From the NCBI GenBank assembly GCA_029851415.1, contig CM056744.1, positions 99,357,338 through 99,421,337 on the forward strand: a DNA stretch of 64,000 nucleotides, written 5' to 3'. This DNA comes from Eretmocerus hayati. Taxonomy: Eukaryota; Arthropoda; Insecta; Hymenoptera; Aphelinidae. Every line of letters starts with the position of its first letter. The first letter of the stretch is position 1. The notes under the pieces were generated by a model, which worked only from the letters and a program-made list of their open reading frames with translations, searched no databases and was not told the DNA's origin. A program made the translations under genes and the position numbers. Below are positions 44,711 through 55,636 of the stretch, piece after piece.

Positions 44711-47700
44711 GGGGCACATGATTGGGTTTTGCTTTGGCGATTTCCAACCTTGTTTTTTGTAGCAGTGCCTGTCTAAACTTCAAACTAATGACCAACACAT
44801 TGGTGACAAATCGCAGAGTTTTACTAGAATATCTTACGAAGAAACTCTCTAACACCCAAGAATTTCAACGAGCTCATTTTTTCAGAATCCATACAAATAC
44901 TCACATCTCCTTTGTTTTTTCCGGTAATACAGACCTCAGAGTAAAGGATAACCGACGAAGACACGGAAATTGGTCACGATATCGCACTTCGATCACTGAT
45001 GGCTGGCAATTTTTTCAGCCACCTCCGAGTTTAACGAAGGTGCGGTTGTGCATTGGCTTTGGCGGCAAAATAAATGCTAACGAGGATAGTAATTATTGTG
45101 CCTCACCGTAATCATTTGGCGCGCCACTCAAAAAATTCAAAAGCCTGTAATTTCGATATTCCGTGATGTATTGCTTTTCTCTTATTTTACGCGATTCGAT
45201 CTCCTTATATTCTTTCTCCTTAAACACAATTATCAATGCGTGAATTCGTTATTTACTTATAAATTTAAAAGAAAAAGAGCGAGATAAAAGATGCGTGTTG
45301 TTTGGGATTAAAATTTATGAATAATTATGGGATGCGATGATTGATTTTGATTGATGCGTTCCACTTCGACCGACATTTCTTCATATACATAGTTTCATCA
45401 ATTGTATCGAAATAACAGACATTTTATCTGGAATAATATCAAAAAAAAGTCGGGTACACACATAATAAACATTTTTTTAAAAGCGGGTTGAGGTAAGAAT
45501 TAAACGAATTTTCAGATTGTTTCGTTTATCTATAATTATGCGGAAGTTCTGTATGTCATAAATGAAGAAAAATGCGACTCACATGGCTATCTCAGCGTGA
45601 TCTTCTCGCGACGGGAAGAAATTAAATTGCAGTTGTGGACAAAATCAGACGACCGAAGTTTTCTCGCATGTTGAGAGTAATCTACTCTCACTATATCGCA
45701 AGGCGGACGTAGTTATCCAGCTCCTGACAGCCTGCATAGACTTTTCTGGTCTAATATTTTTCCGGTTTCCGAGATCTTGTTTATTGTCGCAGATTAACGG
45801 ACGCATTCTTTAGTGACACTTTTGCTTTTTTAAGACTACAAGATGTTTTGTCAATTATCACGGTTACCTAATAATTTTTTGAGCTATCAGTTTGATGTAG
45901 TAAGGTTAATATTGACATGTGTTGCTGTCTATGAGAATCTTCTGAATACGAAAATTTGGTCATTAAAATTGATCTGTTTTATAGGATCACGTAGAAGAAT
46001 CTATTTTCTGGTAGAAATACCACCTTGAATAAATGAACAAATGAAAAAAATGACAGAAATTGTAAGAATTCTGGACCAATTCATGACCACAAACCAAAAA
46101 TCCACTATTTCATGCCACAATGCAACAAGAAAGGAACTTGAAAAAAAAATCTTTGAACAAAAAAAAGTACTTTAAAAAAGCCATGAGCAATGTATTTCAT
46201 TTATTGTACTAGATAATTACTTCAGGGGTTTTCAGTGAAATCATGATAGAAATCACAAAACCACTCAGCCAGTAGTAAGCGCAGAATTATTCTAAAGACG
46301 ATAAGACTACTCAAAGATTCTTACTGATTAATTTCTAGCAAAGAAAAATTCAAGTAATTACTGATCAATAAATTCAATCACACCATATATCCACCTGTGA
46401 AACTAAAAATAAATAAATTATCATCAGCTACATCAGTCATCCTCATTGAAATACCAAGAATCGCGGAAAAATCTTCGAATGAAATTATTGCCATCAGTAC
46501 ATTCATCAATTGCAAAGGCAAACTTGAGACGTTCTGTGCATATAGTCCGCAATCGCACAAGTTTATAGATTATATGCACAAACATACATAGACTCGACGC
46601 TTTCACTTAGGAATCATTCCACGATAGATGATCATGTTTCAGGTGAGTATGCATAAATTTTCTAATCTCTTTGCTACCAGAGCTACGGAAGCCTCGTCCA
46701 CATATTATCGATGAAGAGTCGCTGAATTCAACAAATTTCCTGAAATTTTCATCAAAATTCAAGAAAATTCATGTACCCCATTCACGTCAGTAAAATTCAA
46801 TTTTTGCTTCTTTAGAAAACTATATCTTAGATTACTCACATAGCCACATGAAAATCATTCCCGTATCACCAATATTGAAAATTTTAACCCAAGACACGAT
46901 TATAATGAGATCTGACATTTTCGAATACAGGAAGCTCAAAGTATATTTTACGCATAACGCGGAAGGCGGAGGAGAAAAAAAGCAATTATAATGGGCGTCG
47001 CATATTTTGTAAGGTACATACATACATACATACATATGTACATGAAAACTTTGCGAGCCTGAGAAAAAGTCGATGAGCGACAGGACACAGTGAAAGGACG
47101 TTATATTATCTTATATAGTTGCAGTAAGAGCTGAGGAGGATCGTGGAGAACCAAAAGACGATCTGCGCGTTGCAAATTTCCGGAACTCTTCTTGGTAGCA
47201 AATGTGTGTTGTTGAGTAAGCGAGAGAGTATAAGTAAGTAAGTAAGTAACATTTCCGAGATGCGATTTATTCTTTTGCTCGTTACGCATCTTGAGTTTGA
47301 GTGTACTGTAGAATGTTTTATATATGTATGGGGGATATGTATTGCTTTGCTCGTTATAATTTGCCTGGGTAATGGTAAAAGTGTTCACGGGTAAGAAAAC
47401 GAACTGGCTTTGAAATAGAGTCTGGAGACTAGTAATTTGTACAAGGATTTATAGGTGAACTTTGCGTGAGAATTTGCTCTCTTGGGACTGTATGAGTGTT
47501 ACGAAATCTAAACTCGTTGGAGTGTGAATTTTCAATATACCGAAATTGAATTCAAAGGAATTACCTTGAAAGAAGCTTCTGCGATAATACTTTTGTAATT
47601 TTTCACAAGATTGTGCTCATTACAAGATTTACATTGAATAAATAACGGGAAATTGTTATATGGGACATTTTTATTAATAACCTAGTTTTCGCTCTTTCTT

Positions 47701-47930
47701 TAGAGAATGAGAGTCTTCAATGCCATTCACGATTGGTTGGATTTCATTCTGGAAAAAAATCAACCCTTCCTATAATTTAGTAGATTCTTTTATTTTTCTA
47801 ACATTACTTTAGGTAACTCAAAAACTTCGGGACCTTAGAATGTTTGTACTACGCGTTATTCCGATAGAATTTTATGGAACAAAGTCGGAGAGTTGTAGTG
47901 GATTTCGTAGATTACAACTCTTAAGGTAGT
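44711..47930. other. Unassigned noncoding DNA with (TACA)n
   Basis: A (TACA)n run lies at 47015-47035. A 129-codon frame at 44722-45111 overlaps the end of the AGGTCA-rich repeat and has no family resemblance. Nothing else is recognised. Confidence 0.4.
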
Positions 47931-48451
47931 TGTACACTAAGATGCAAAATATACCAGAAAATCACCAAAGTTGAGGAGTATTTAGTTCAAGTGTTAATGA
48001 ACATCTGGCAAAATTTCAAGATGATTGAATGTTTTGTTTCAGAGTGGTAGTCATCAGAATCCGTCACTTTTAGCATGGCGCTCATGCGGGATCGTCGACT
48101 CCCATATAAACGCAATGTTAAAAGTGGCGGGTTTTTGATGGCTACCACTCCGAAACAAAACGGTCAATCATTCTGAAATTTCGCACAGGTGTTCATTAAC
48201 ACTTGAACTAAATCCTCCTCAATTTTGGTGTTTTTCTGGTATTTAGCGGAATCTCCCTTAACGAATACCTCCTATTAGCGGACACCTCTCAATAACGGAC
48301 AATTTTTTGCGACCAGCAGAAGTATAATCACAGAAATGAACCTCTGATCAGCGGACACCTCCGGATAGCGGACAGTTTTGACGCAACCATGAGGTGTCAG
48401 TGCGACCGGTGATTTCACTGTATTTTCAGCTTTAGTGTACAACTACCTTAA
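47931..48451. mobile_element. Foldback element with TTAAGGTAGTTGTACACT termini
   Basis: The ends are TTAAGGTAGTTGTACACTAA and the mirror AGTGTACAACTACCTTAA. The arms continue with AAAATATACCAGAAAATCACC, TAGTTCAAGTGTTAATGAAC and AAACAAAACG-type sequence, pairing around an apex near 48095. The right arm is interrupted by the insert at 48242-48420. Without it the element would be about 340 bp. Confidence 0.75.
48242..48420 (-). mobile_element. Nested pogo/Tigger-like MITE
   Basis: The 179-bp insert lies between TA (48240-48241) and TA (48421-48422). On the minus strand it starts CAGTGAAATCACCGG. It carries multiple GCGGACACCTC and AACGGACAA motifs (AGCGGACACCTCTCAATAAC and GATAGCGGACAG in plus sense). 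CAGTGAAA termini with repeated AGCGGACACCTC motifs are characteristic of pogo/Tigger-like Tc1-mariner MITEs. Removing the insert rejoins the host arm as CTGGTATATTTT, which pairs with the left arm at about 47947-47955. It is certainly non-autonomous. Confidence 0.65.
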
Positions 48452-51069
48452 CATCGGATTTTTTTTGGTACTCAATTTTGTCGAATGAACGTTTGAAAAT
48501 CGTGAGCCATGAAGTCATCCGTTGTGAGTTCCTGATGCCACACTTATATAATCCGAGTATCGGACTTTTCTCGGGAAGCCTTTAGGGCGAGATTATTTTC
48601 GACGTAGTAGAGCGGAAAAATCAGAGCGGCGAGAGTATAATGTGGCAGCCAATCACAAAGCACGAGTTTCAAAATATTGATGGTGCGCTCTCTGAACTCA
48701 AAAGTATTATGTTCGCAGTTTCAATGAATGTTCTTGTATCAGTTGGAATTGAGGAGATATTTGTTCAACTGAGTAGTTATACACAATAAATATGTAATTA
48801 GACCGCATTACTTCACTTTTCTAATCGTAAAATTAGGTCATATCTCAGTAGACGGTTCTATTTCGAGATGAGGAAGCGATTGCGTTATGGCTAATTATAT
48901 ATTTGAGCTGCTTAATCTTCGTCTGTTGTTTGAATAATCACTGAAACAGTCGCATTATCAAGTCCCATCCTGAAAAACTCTGGCGACCGCGACATCAATG
49001 CGAGAACCTGAGCAGGTGCATTCAGCAGACGACACGCTGTTTTTTCCGCTCCCTCTGTCTAGTTTTGACGGAGTAGCGTGAAAATGCAATCTTCAAAATT
49101 TTTTCTGAGAACTTGGGGAGGATGAGTTTATTTGCACGAAGCATGATTAATCTAAAAGTATGAAAATGTTGCAACAGAGGCTTACGTAACATAAATTTTT
49201 ATTAGATATGAAAATTTAAACCTTGATCATGGTTTAGCCCTTCATTTATAGTCAGAAATCTGATTTCGTTATCGAAATTTCATTCAGCCTCACAGTGACC
49301 ATGCTCATAGACAATTTGTGGACTGCTTCATGACAAACTGGGAATTTTTCCAGAATAAGTATAGTTTTAGAATCTTTAGTGTGTCTCAAGATTTTCCTAG
49401 AACTTTTTTCTTCGTTATTAAATCATTTTATTGCAATAATCGAAAATTTTCTATCCATCTTTTCTTGAAGGAAATCATTATCACGAGTTTCTTTAGAGGA
49501 TTCTAGACCCTTTATAGAGGTGTACATTCTTTTGAACTCACAGAAGCTATATAGAAACTTATACATTGAAAATGGATTACGTATGACTGCAATCAAACGA
49601 ATCAATAATTCTTGCGTGATCGATAACCTCATAAACTTACGTATACTTTAACCAAAAATCCAAAAATTTCGAAAATCTGGGAATGGTGACATCCTTTTGA
49701 AAAAAGCTCAATCATGAACTTGATGGATATCTGAAATTTGTACCACTTTTCTGAAACAAAGAAGAAGGAAAAGCATAGAAGCACACCACAGACTGTTAAC
49801 CAAACTTTCTTCGGAAGTTTTTCCTTTTGTTGAAAAAAATCCATTTCACACGCCAATGAAAGTTTTGGACCCAAAAACATCTCACGTAGTTTTCACATTT
49901 TACCACGATTTGTAAAACTAATCAGACTCTGATTATAAGTTATGTCAGTTATCCATGATTGAAGAGACACGAAGCTCATATTTTGTCTTGAAAAGATCCT
50001 CGATGAAAATTGCCTTCACATCCACCTACTCTTCATGTATCCTCTATATTATAACCCAGCCTCTCGACTTATAGGTTATGGATTCGCATTTGTGCAAAAA
50101 GAGCCTCAAGGCATACCGTCGTAGTATGAAGCTGTGTAATTTACGAGATCTTCAGCAGGAAGTGTATAGTGGGTTCAAAAGACCTGTGCATTACGTCATG
50201 AAATTGATGAAAATTTACCCAGCGGCTGGATAATGCATAAGTCATTTGCACGAGAAGAAGTCACAAATCGATTACGAAACGATTTCTCGGCTCGATCTAT
50301 GCATTTGATATCTATTCTTCGAGTCCCTATCTCATAATAATATTCTAACTCGATCCGATGAGAAAACACTGAAATTCTCTTAAACTACCATTTACAGGAT
50401 AAATTTTTTTGCCATTTTCAGGAATTTGTCTATGTATAAACAGTTTGAATGTAAATTCTTCGGGGCTATTCTAAACGGCCTTGATGAATTTGACAAGCCA
50501 GCAGCCATCAGCCTTTATCAAAGTATTGCACTAAGTATTATAGAAAGTAATGATGGCCGATTATACGTATGTATATTATTCGAATAATGAATATAGTACT
50601 TTCACTATACAGCTACAAACTCTGCTATTTCGATTGAGATTGATTGTAACGCTAAATATAATATGCCTCAATAACTTTTCATCGTTCGGATAAACATCTT
50701 GGCTATTTGCATTTTATGGGTATAATAGAAGGATCAGCTGATAAAAACGGTTCAGTTTGTTGATGGTTATTGTTCTGAGCTGCATTTACCCCCTCGAATT
50801 CGAGTTTGACATAAAGGTACATTGGATGACTCGATTAATCGGTATAATGAATAAGGAGAGATACGATGAGATTGACGACTATGATATTATAATCATCTGT
50901 CTTTTTGTTTGTTGTCTCAGACATTCGTATTCATGCTTCGTCGCAAAAAATTACATATTAGGGATTGAATATGATGAATTGGTGTCGTGTATGACGATGA
51001 ATTTTATGTAATTTAAGATTGATTGAGAGAGACTATATGATGAGAAAGAATGATATGCACGGTAGCGCG
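48452..51069. other. Unassigned noncoding DNA
   Basis: No gene, RNA or structured repeat recognised. Confidence 0.45.
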
Positions 51070-52190
51070 AAATTAGTACATTTCGATCCAAGGTTGGAGA
51101 AATAAGTTTGACACCCGTGTATCGAACGTGTTCTTCAACAAACTGTGCGGGAAAGTGGAATTACAGTGCGGAAATGACACTTTTCGATACACTGTGCGTA
51201 AAAGTGCACTTTGCGCACAGTTTGTCGACTTTTACTCACAGTTTATCGAAAAGTATAGTTAGATACACGGCCGTAAAACCTATTATTCGCATCCTCGTGA
51301 TGATTCCGACCCTCGCCTGCGGCTCGGGCCGGAAACCCATCACTCGGACGCGAATAAAACGTTTTACGCCCTGGTATCGAAATGTACTATTTCCGCACAG
51401 CGTATCGAAATATTACATCTCGATACGAGGGCGGGAATGTTGGTTTCCGCACAACGAGCGATATTTTTCCGGTCCGAGCCAAAGGCGAGGGTCGGAATTA
51501 TCACGAGAATGCGGAAATCACCCCGACCGAGTATCGAATACCATTTTTTGACACACTGTGCAAGAGAGTAACATTTTCGCACTGATTTTCCACTTCCTCT
51601 CACAGTTTGTCAAAAAATAGTATCCGATACACGGGTGTGAAACTTATTTTTCGCATCCTCGTAATGATTCCGACCCTCGCCTACCGCTCGGGCCGTAAAA
51701 CCCATCACTCGGACGCGAAAAAAAGTTTTTACGTCCTTGTATTGAAATGCACTATTTTCATCGTCGGCGTGGGAAAGAACACCAAATATCCTCGCGAAAA
51801 TGACTCTTTCCCGACAGACAATGAAAAAAGTACTTCCCCATCTTCTGTGCGGGTATGTGATTGTTTTGCAGGAATTTTCGACTTTCTTTTCCACACAGCT
51901 GGTGAAAAGATAGTATTCGACGCTCGGGCGGGTGGTCGCATCCTCGTGATAATTCTGACCCTCGCTCTCAGTCCTGGACGGAGAATCTCACTCGGTATGC
52001 GAAAAACAACATACTCGACCTCGGATGGCAATGTACTATTTCCGCATCCTAAAATATTGACTCGAGCGAAATACCTTTTTATCACATTTCGATCGACTGG
52101 GTGTAAAGTGAACAAAACTACCGTGCGAAAAGCAGTGCTTTTTACGCACAGTCGATCGAAAGAGTTTTACTTTCATACACTTGTCACTAC
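51070..52190. repeat. Family B inverted-repeat array
   Basis: A run of related modules alternates in orientation. AGTACATTTCGATCCAAGG-type edges occur at 51074 and (mirrored) 51385. CCGACCCTCGCCTGCGGCTC lies near 51308, its mirror GAGCCAAAGGCGAGGGTCGG at 51477-51496, and the direct form CCGACCCTCGCCTACCGCTC near 51669. CATCACTCGGACGCGAA follows the direct forms. AAACTGTGCGGGAAAGT and CACAGTTTGTC hairpins lie between. Pairing is good enough to form several stem-loops of 80-230 bp. Frames up to 229 codons (51607-52296) overlap frames on the opposite strand and track the repeat, so I do not call them genes. Confidence 0.65.
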
Positions 52191-52385
52191 TAGGGCTGCC
52201 GAAAAATCCGATAATTTATCGTTATTGTATCGCGATATCAATAATTCCGATATCGATATCAACATCGATATGTCAGATTTCCGAACAGATCAATAGCGAT
52301 ATCAGCGGATCAATAAAACATATCGACCGATATTTTATCGCGATATATCGCGATAATGTCTATATCGATGCCAATTTTGCCATTT
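52191..52385 (+). mobile_element. Probable hAT-like terminus with TATCG subterminal repeats
   Basis: It begins TAGGGCTGCCGAAAAATCCG and is followed by dense ATCG/CGAT motifs (GATATCGATATC, CGATATATCGCG and others) to about 52370. A CAGGG/TAGGG-type end followed by A/T-rich ATCGAT subterminal repeats is common in hAT elements. I cannot see an 8-bp target duplication or the other end, so this may be only a fragment. Confidence 0.4.
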
Positions 52386-52889
52386 TTTGACAAAGATATG
52401 GAACACACATGAGTTCTGTTGGATATGACAGTGATAATTGCGGGTGGTCTTTATGAAATTCCAATTTGACATCCTGCTGAAAATAATTCCGTGGTTAACC
52501 ATGGAGAATTTCTCCATGGTCAACCTCTCCAAATTTTCAATCTTGATATTTTGCTAAATTTGGCACCGAAGACGTATGCAACATACAAATTTCGACCAAT
52601 ATTTTTCTGGTCCACGAGGTGGGTGATACATGGGGAGTAAGGAGTGAATGCTACGTAAAATTTGATTTCGAGATCTGAATGATTACAGGGATGAATATTT
52701 CAAATGTCTGGTACTCCGAGAGTGCCAAATGAGTGAGCGTTGAGAATCAGTCCCTTCACTCCTCTCAAGATGAAACTTTACCCGAGAACAGATGACTATG
52801 ATCTCGTCACGTATGAAAATATCAATATATTGAATCATCCGATGATAAGGACCCGTGGAAACGATGCAACATACATGATCTTACTTGTG
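52386..52889. other. Unassigned noncoding DNA
   Basis: Nothing recognised. The small inverted repeat CCATGGAGAATTTCTCCATGG lies at 52500-52520. Confidence 0.45.
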
Positions 52890-53790
52890 TCACTTTGAGC
52901 ATTGTTCGTCGATTGCATTTATCAAGTCTAAATTATCTACAGTTTTTCCTAATTCTAAGTTATGTACAATTCCATTTACTTCACTAGTTCTTACATCTAC
53001 ATAATCATAATTATTTACAATTTCTACACCTGCCTGACTTCCGAGCGATCGAGGATTTGGTGCGGCATCCTCCTCCCCGTCGTTGCTATCGTCAGCCAAG
53101 ACTTCTTTTCCTTGCTGAGTACCTCCGTGCTTGGTAGCCTCAGCCCTCTGTTTCTCCAACGCCTCCGTAACGGCTTGTTCAATTCTTTCCCGAAGATCTG
53201 CTCGCTTTTCTCGAATCTGTCGTTTCGCTTCCCCTGGGAAGTGTGGCTCCAGGGCCTGATTAATGAAGAGTCCCTCTATGAACGACACAGAGGTCAATTA
53301 AACTGTCAATCTCTTCCTCCGTCCACACTCTAAGTAGGGCGCCCGGCATACCGTTTTCCGGTACAACCGCCCGTTTCTCGTTCCTCACGGCTGGGTGTAT
53401 CCAGCGTTCATGTTGCGACTTCCTACTCAGAGTGCCGAATCGATCACGCTAATTGGCATAGACCTGGGGTCTTTCCCTCTTGCACTTCGCAGAGTGGCTT
53501 GCCCAGGCTTGCCTGCTCTTCCAGGCCCTTTCACATGCCGTTCACACCCATTCCATTTGAGCCTTGGGGTACTCGGGGTGCTCGCCTTTCATGTGTTAAT
53601 CCATATCTGTCGGTTTAATGAACCAATAATCACGCCCACCCTCCTCGCATATCGGACCAGGTGTTGCGTCAGTGAGGAAGGGTGCCTCCAGCACCATTTT
53701 TCTGTTTTCCAGAATTTTATTGTTTTTTTCGGCGGCCTCCTGTGTTATCCAGACGCGGAGCGAGGTCCTCTTCCTCTCCGCAGCTGGCAT
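52890..53790 (-). pseudogene. Decayed non-LTR retrotransposon N-terminal region (zinc-finger and Myb-like)
   Basis: One minus-strand frame is traceable from 53790 to 53262. It contains a histidine pair H-x4-H (codons at 53593-53595 and 53578-53580, after a single upstream Cys). It then has a C2HC-like finger whose second Cys (53533-53535), His (53494-53496) and final Cys (53482-53484) are present, while an in-frame TGA (53542-53544) sits where the first Cys would be. Next comes WTEEEIDSLIDL (Trp at 53323-53325), the start of a Myb-like helix. After a stop at 53260-53262 a shifted frame (53297-52890) carries FPGEAKRQIREKRADLRERI, which fits the rest of that domain, then an acidic low-complexity tail. 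DNA-binding fingers followed by a Myb-like domain are the known layout at the N-terminus of R2-type site-specific non-LTR elements. At least three stops and one frameshift make it dead, and no reverse-transcriptase part follows. Confidence 0.5.
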
Positions 53791-54458
53791 CCGAGACCGA
53801 TCCTCTGTTGCTCCTTGTGTTTATCTTCGTTCATTTGGTTCTTGTTTAACGACCCCTCCGACGAGTTGCCCCGCCTATCCGTTTACATGGATTTGACCAA
53901 TTATAAGCTTTCGGTACTATGCCCTCGGGACCTTTTAGCGTGGATACCTTTCATTATAGTACCAAAAACTGGCGCCGGACGGCTTGCGATGCCCAGACCG
54001 GCCTTCGCCCTCCTCATCCCATCAATCACTTTGGTAGTTCCGCCTCCGAGTGGCCAGACGTGACTTACGTTTCTGGGTCCTAGGTCGGGATCCACCGTAG
54101 CCTGCGAATCCCTTGCGTTACGAGCAATTAACCCAGTATTCTGGCATATGCCCGGCCCATGAGTGACTGCACGCTGGTCCACTTGGATTAAAAGACACCT
54201 CAGACGGCATAGTGGGTCCGTTCGGGCTAGGGTCAGTCATTACACTCTTCCCAGTTTGTGCTAACTGGTATGCCGTTCGGACGCGAGCTGTTGTGTGCTC
54301 CCACAGCAAGAGATGTTGACTTGCCGCCTATCTCCTTCCTGCATGCGATCCAAGTTCCATACGCATTGCTATGGCGACGAGCCTGTCCAGCATGCCCAGG
54401 AAGTCCCACGCGCATTGCTTTCCGCCGTTTACTTATCGCCGCGCTGGGAGTGGCTAAC
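53791..54458 (-). pseudogene. GC-rich upstream part of the decayed retroelement
   Basis: G+C stays near 55% across 53040-54450, well above the flanks, which ties this segment to the retroelement relic downstream on the minus strand. A 93-codon minus frame (53901-54182) and others overlap, but I recognise no domain. It could be 5' UTR or the start of the element's frame. A ~19-bp motif, AAGTYYCAYRCGCATTGCT, occurs at 54352 and 54401 and again beyond the MITE. Confidence 0.4.
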
Positions 54459-54862
54459 AAGGGGGACCCACGAAGTGCGGGTCACCAAATCTCACCAGAC
54501 TTTTCTCACAGTCTTGTACCACCTAGAATATGAAGAATCCAGGGTAACTCCGTCAAATGGGTATTCTGTTTAAAGTAATTAGCAGAAACGTTAGCATTGC
54601 CCATGTAGGCCCATATTAGAAGTAATATACATAGATGCACTGACAATGCTAACATTTTTACTCATAGCTCTGAACAGGGAGCCCATTTGACGGAGTTACT
54701 TTGGATTCTTCATATTCCAGGTGGTACGAGACTGTGAAAGAAGTTTGGTGAGATTTGGTGACTCGCACTTCGTGGGTCCCCCTTTCAAGTCCCACGCGCA
54801 TTGATTTCCAGGCTCATCCCATGAGCAGGCGTCCCGGAACCAAGTTTCACACGCATTGCTTT
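54352..54862. repeat. Four spaced copies of a 19-bp motif split by a MITE
   Basis: AAGTTCCATACGCATTGCT (54352), AAGTCCCACGCGCATTGCTT (54401), AAGTCCCACGCGCATTGATT (54787) and AAGTTTCACACGCATTGCTT (54842) are direct repeats. Within each pair the spacing is about 50-55 bp. The MITE at 54459-54786 separates the two pairs. Confidence 0.7.
54459..54786. mobile_element. Palindromic MITE, copy 2 (CTCGTACCACCTAG family)
   Basis: Same structure as the element at 7284. The outer arms are CAAGGGGGACCCACGAAGTG and its mirror CACTTCGTGGGTCCCCCTTT. Then come GGTCACCAAATCTCACC, CACAGTCTTGTACCACCTAG, TCCGTCAAATGGG, and an apex with GTTAGCATTG / CAATGCTAAC. It is ~328 bp, with stronger outer-arm pairing than copy 1. 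Confidence 0.75.
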
Positions 54863-54959
54863 TTCTCCTTAAAGCAAAAGGAGAAGCAAGGTGCGATCCA
54901 AGATCGCATGCATCTCTTCCTTGCCCCTCGACTAGCGGCTGCCTTGAACAACTAGCTAA

Positions 54960-55636
54960 CTTAACATATTCCAGCTTACTTTGGCTCATCCCAAAACTTG
55001 TTTCAAGACCTTCAATATGAGCTCAATTGCGTCTAATTTTGATCAATTGGAGTCGAGCTGTCTTAGTTTTTCCAAAAAAAATGATGTGAATCGTCGATAA
55101 AGTGCATAGAATCGTTGTTATCACCGTGTAATCACGTTTGGAGCTTTTCGCCGATTTAGAACACTATATTTGACTTACTGTGACGCGATTAACACGTTCT
55201 GAGTAGCAAAAAAGTCGTACTACAATCCCTTTCGAGATGGACATGGAGGCATGTTGGGTACACACCAATTATGGCCTTCATTTTTCCATCCGATCTCCTC
55301 ATTTCGCTCATGAAATTTCATCAAATCTGTGTTTTGCAATTCCAAAGAACAAAGGAAGGTTTTGAAAAAAGCAATCGAATGCGCTAGAGTATGCCGAGAT
55401 TGGTCGAACCAAAAACTTGTGGCATCTAAAGCGATGCCAAAAGTTTCAACTAAATGCTATTTCATTGACGATTTTCAAATGCGCAAACACGAAAAATGCA
55501 ACAAATCAAGGGTCGGTCCAAATGATTGATTCACTCATATTTCAACATAGCAAACGCGAAAAAAATTTCACGTAGGTCCACGAGTGCCCAGTTCTGAGAT
55601 CGCCAAATAATGGAGGCATGTCGGGTTACACTTAAA
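54960..55636 (-). mobile_element. Family A TIR element, inverted copy 4
   Basis: It matches the copy at 9611 in order. TTGTTTCAAGACCTTCAATA near 55000, AACACGTTCTGAGTAGCAAAA near 55191, GGAGGCATGTTGGGTACACA near 55246, and GAGATCGCC ending in GGAGGCATGTCGGGTTACAC near 55612 all have counterparts. The low-coordinate terminus is lost. It is non-coding. Confidence 0.65.

Noticed and set aside
44722..45111. 129-codon frame as a possible exon
   Set aside because: It starts in the AGGTCA-rich repeat tail and resembles no family I know. Splice signals are not compelling.
51607..52296. 229-codon plus-strand frame
   Set aside because: It follows the family B inverted modules, overlaps opposing frames and includes the TATCG-repeat block. 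It has no recognisable domain.
53395..54063. 222-codon plus-strand frame
   Set aside because: It is antisense to the decayed zinc-finger/Myb-like relic. GC-rich DNA has few stops, and no domain is recognisable on the plus strand.
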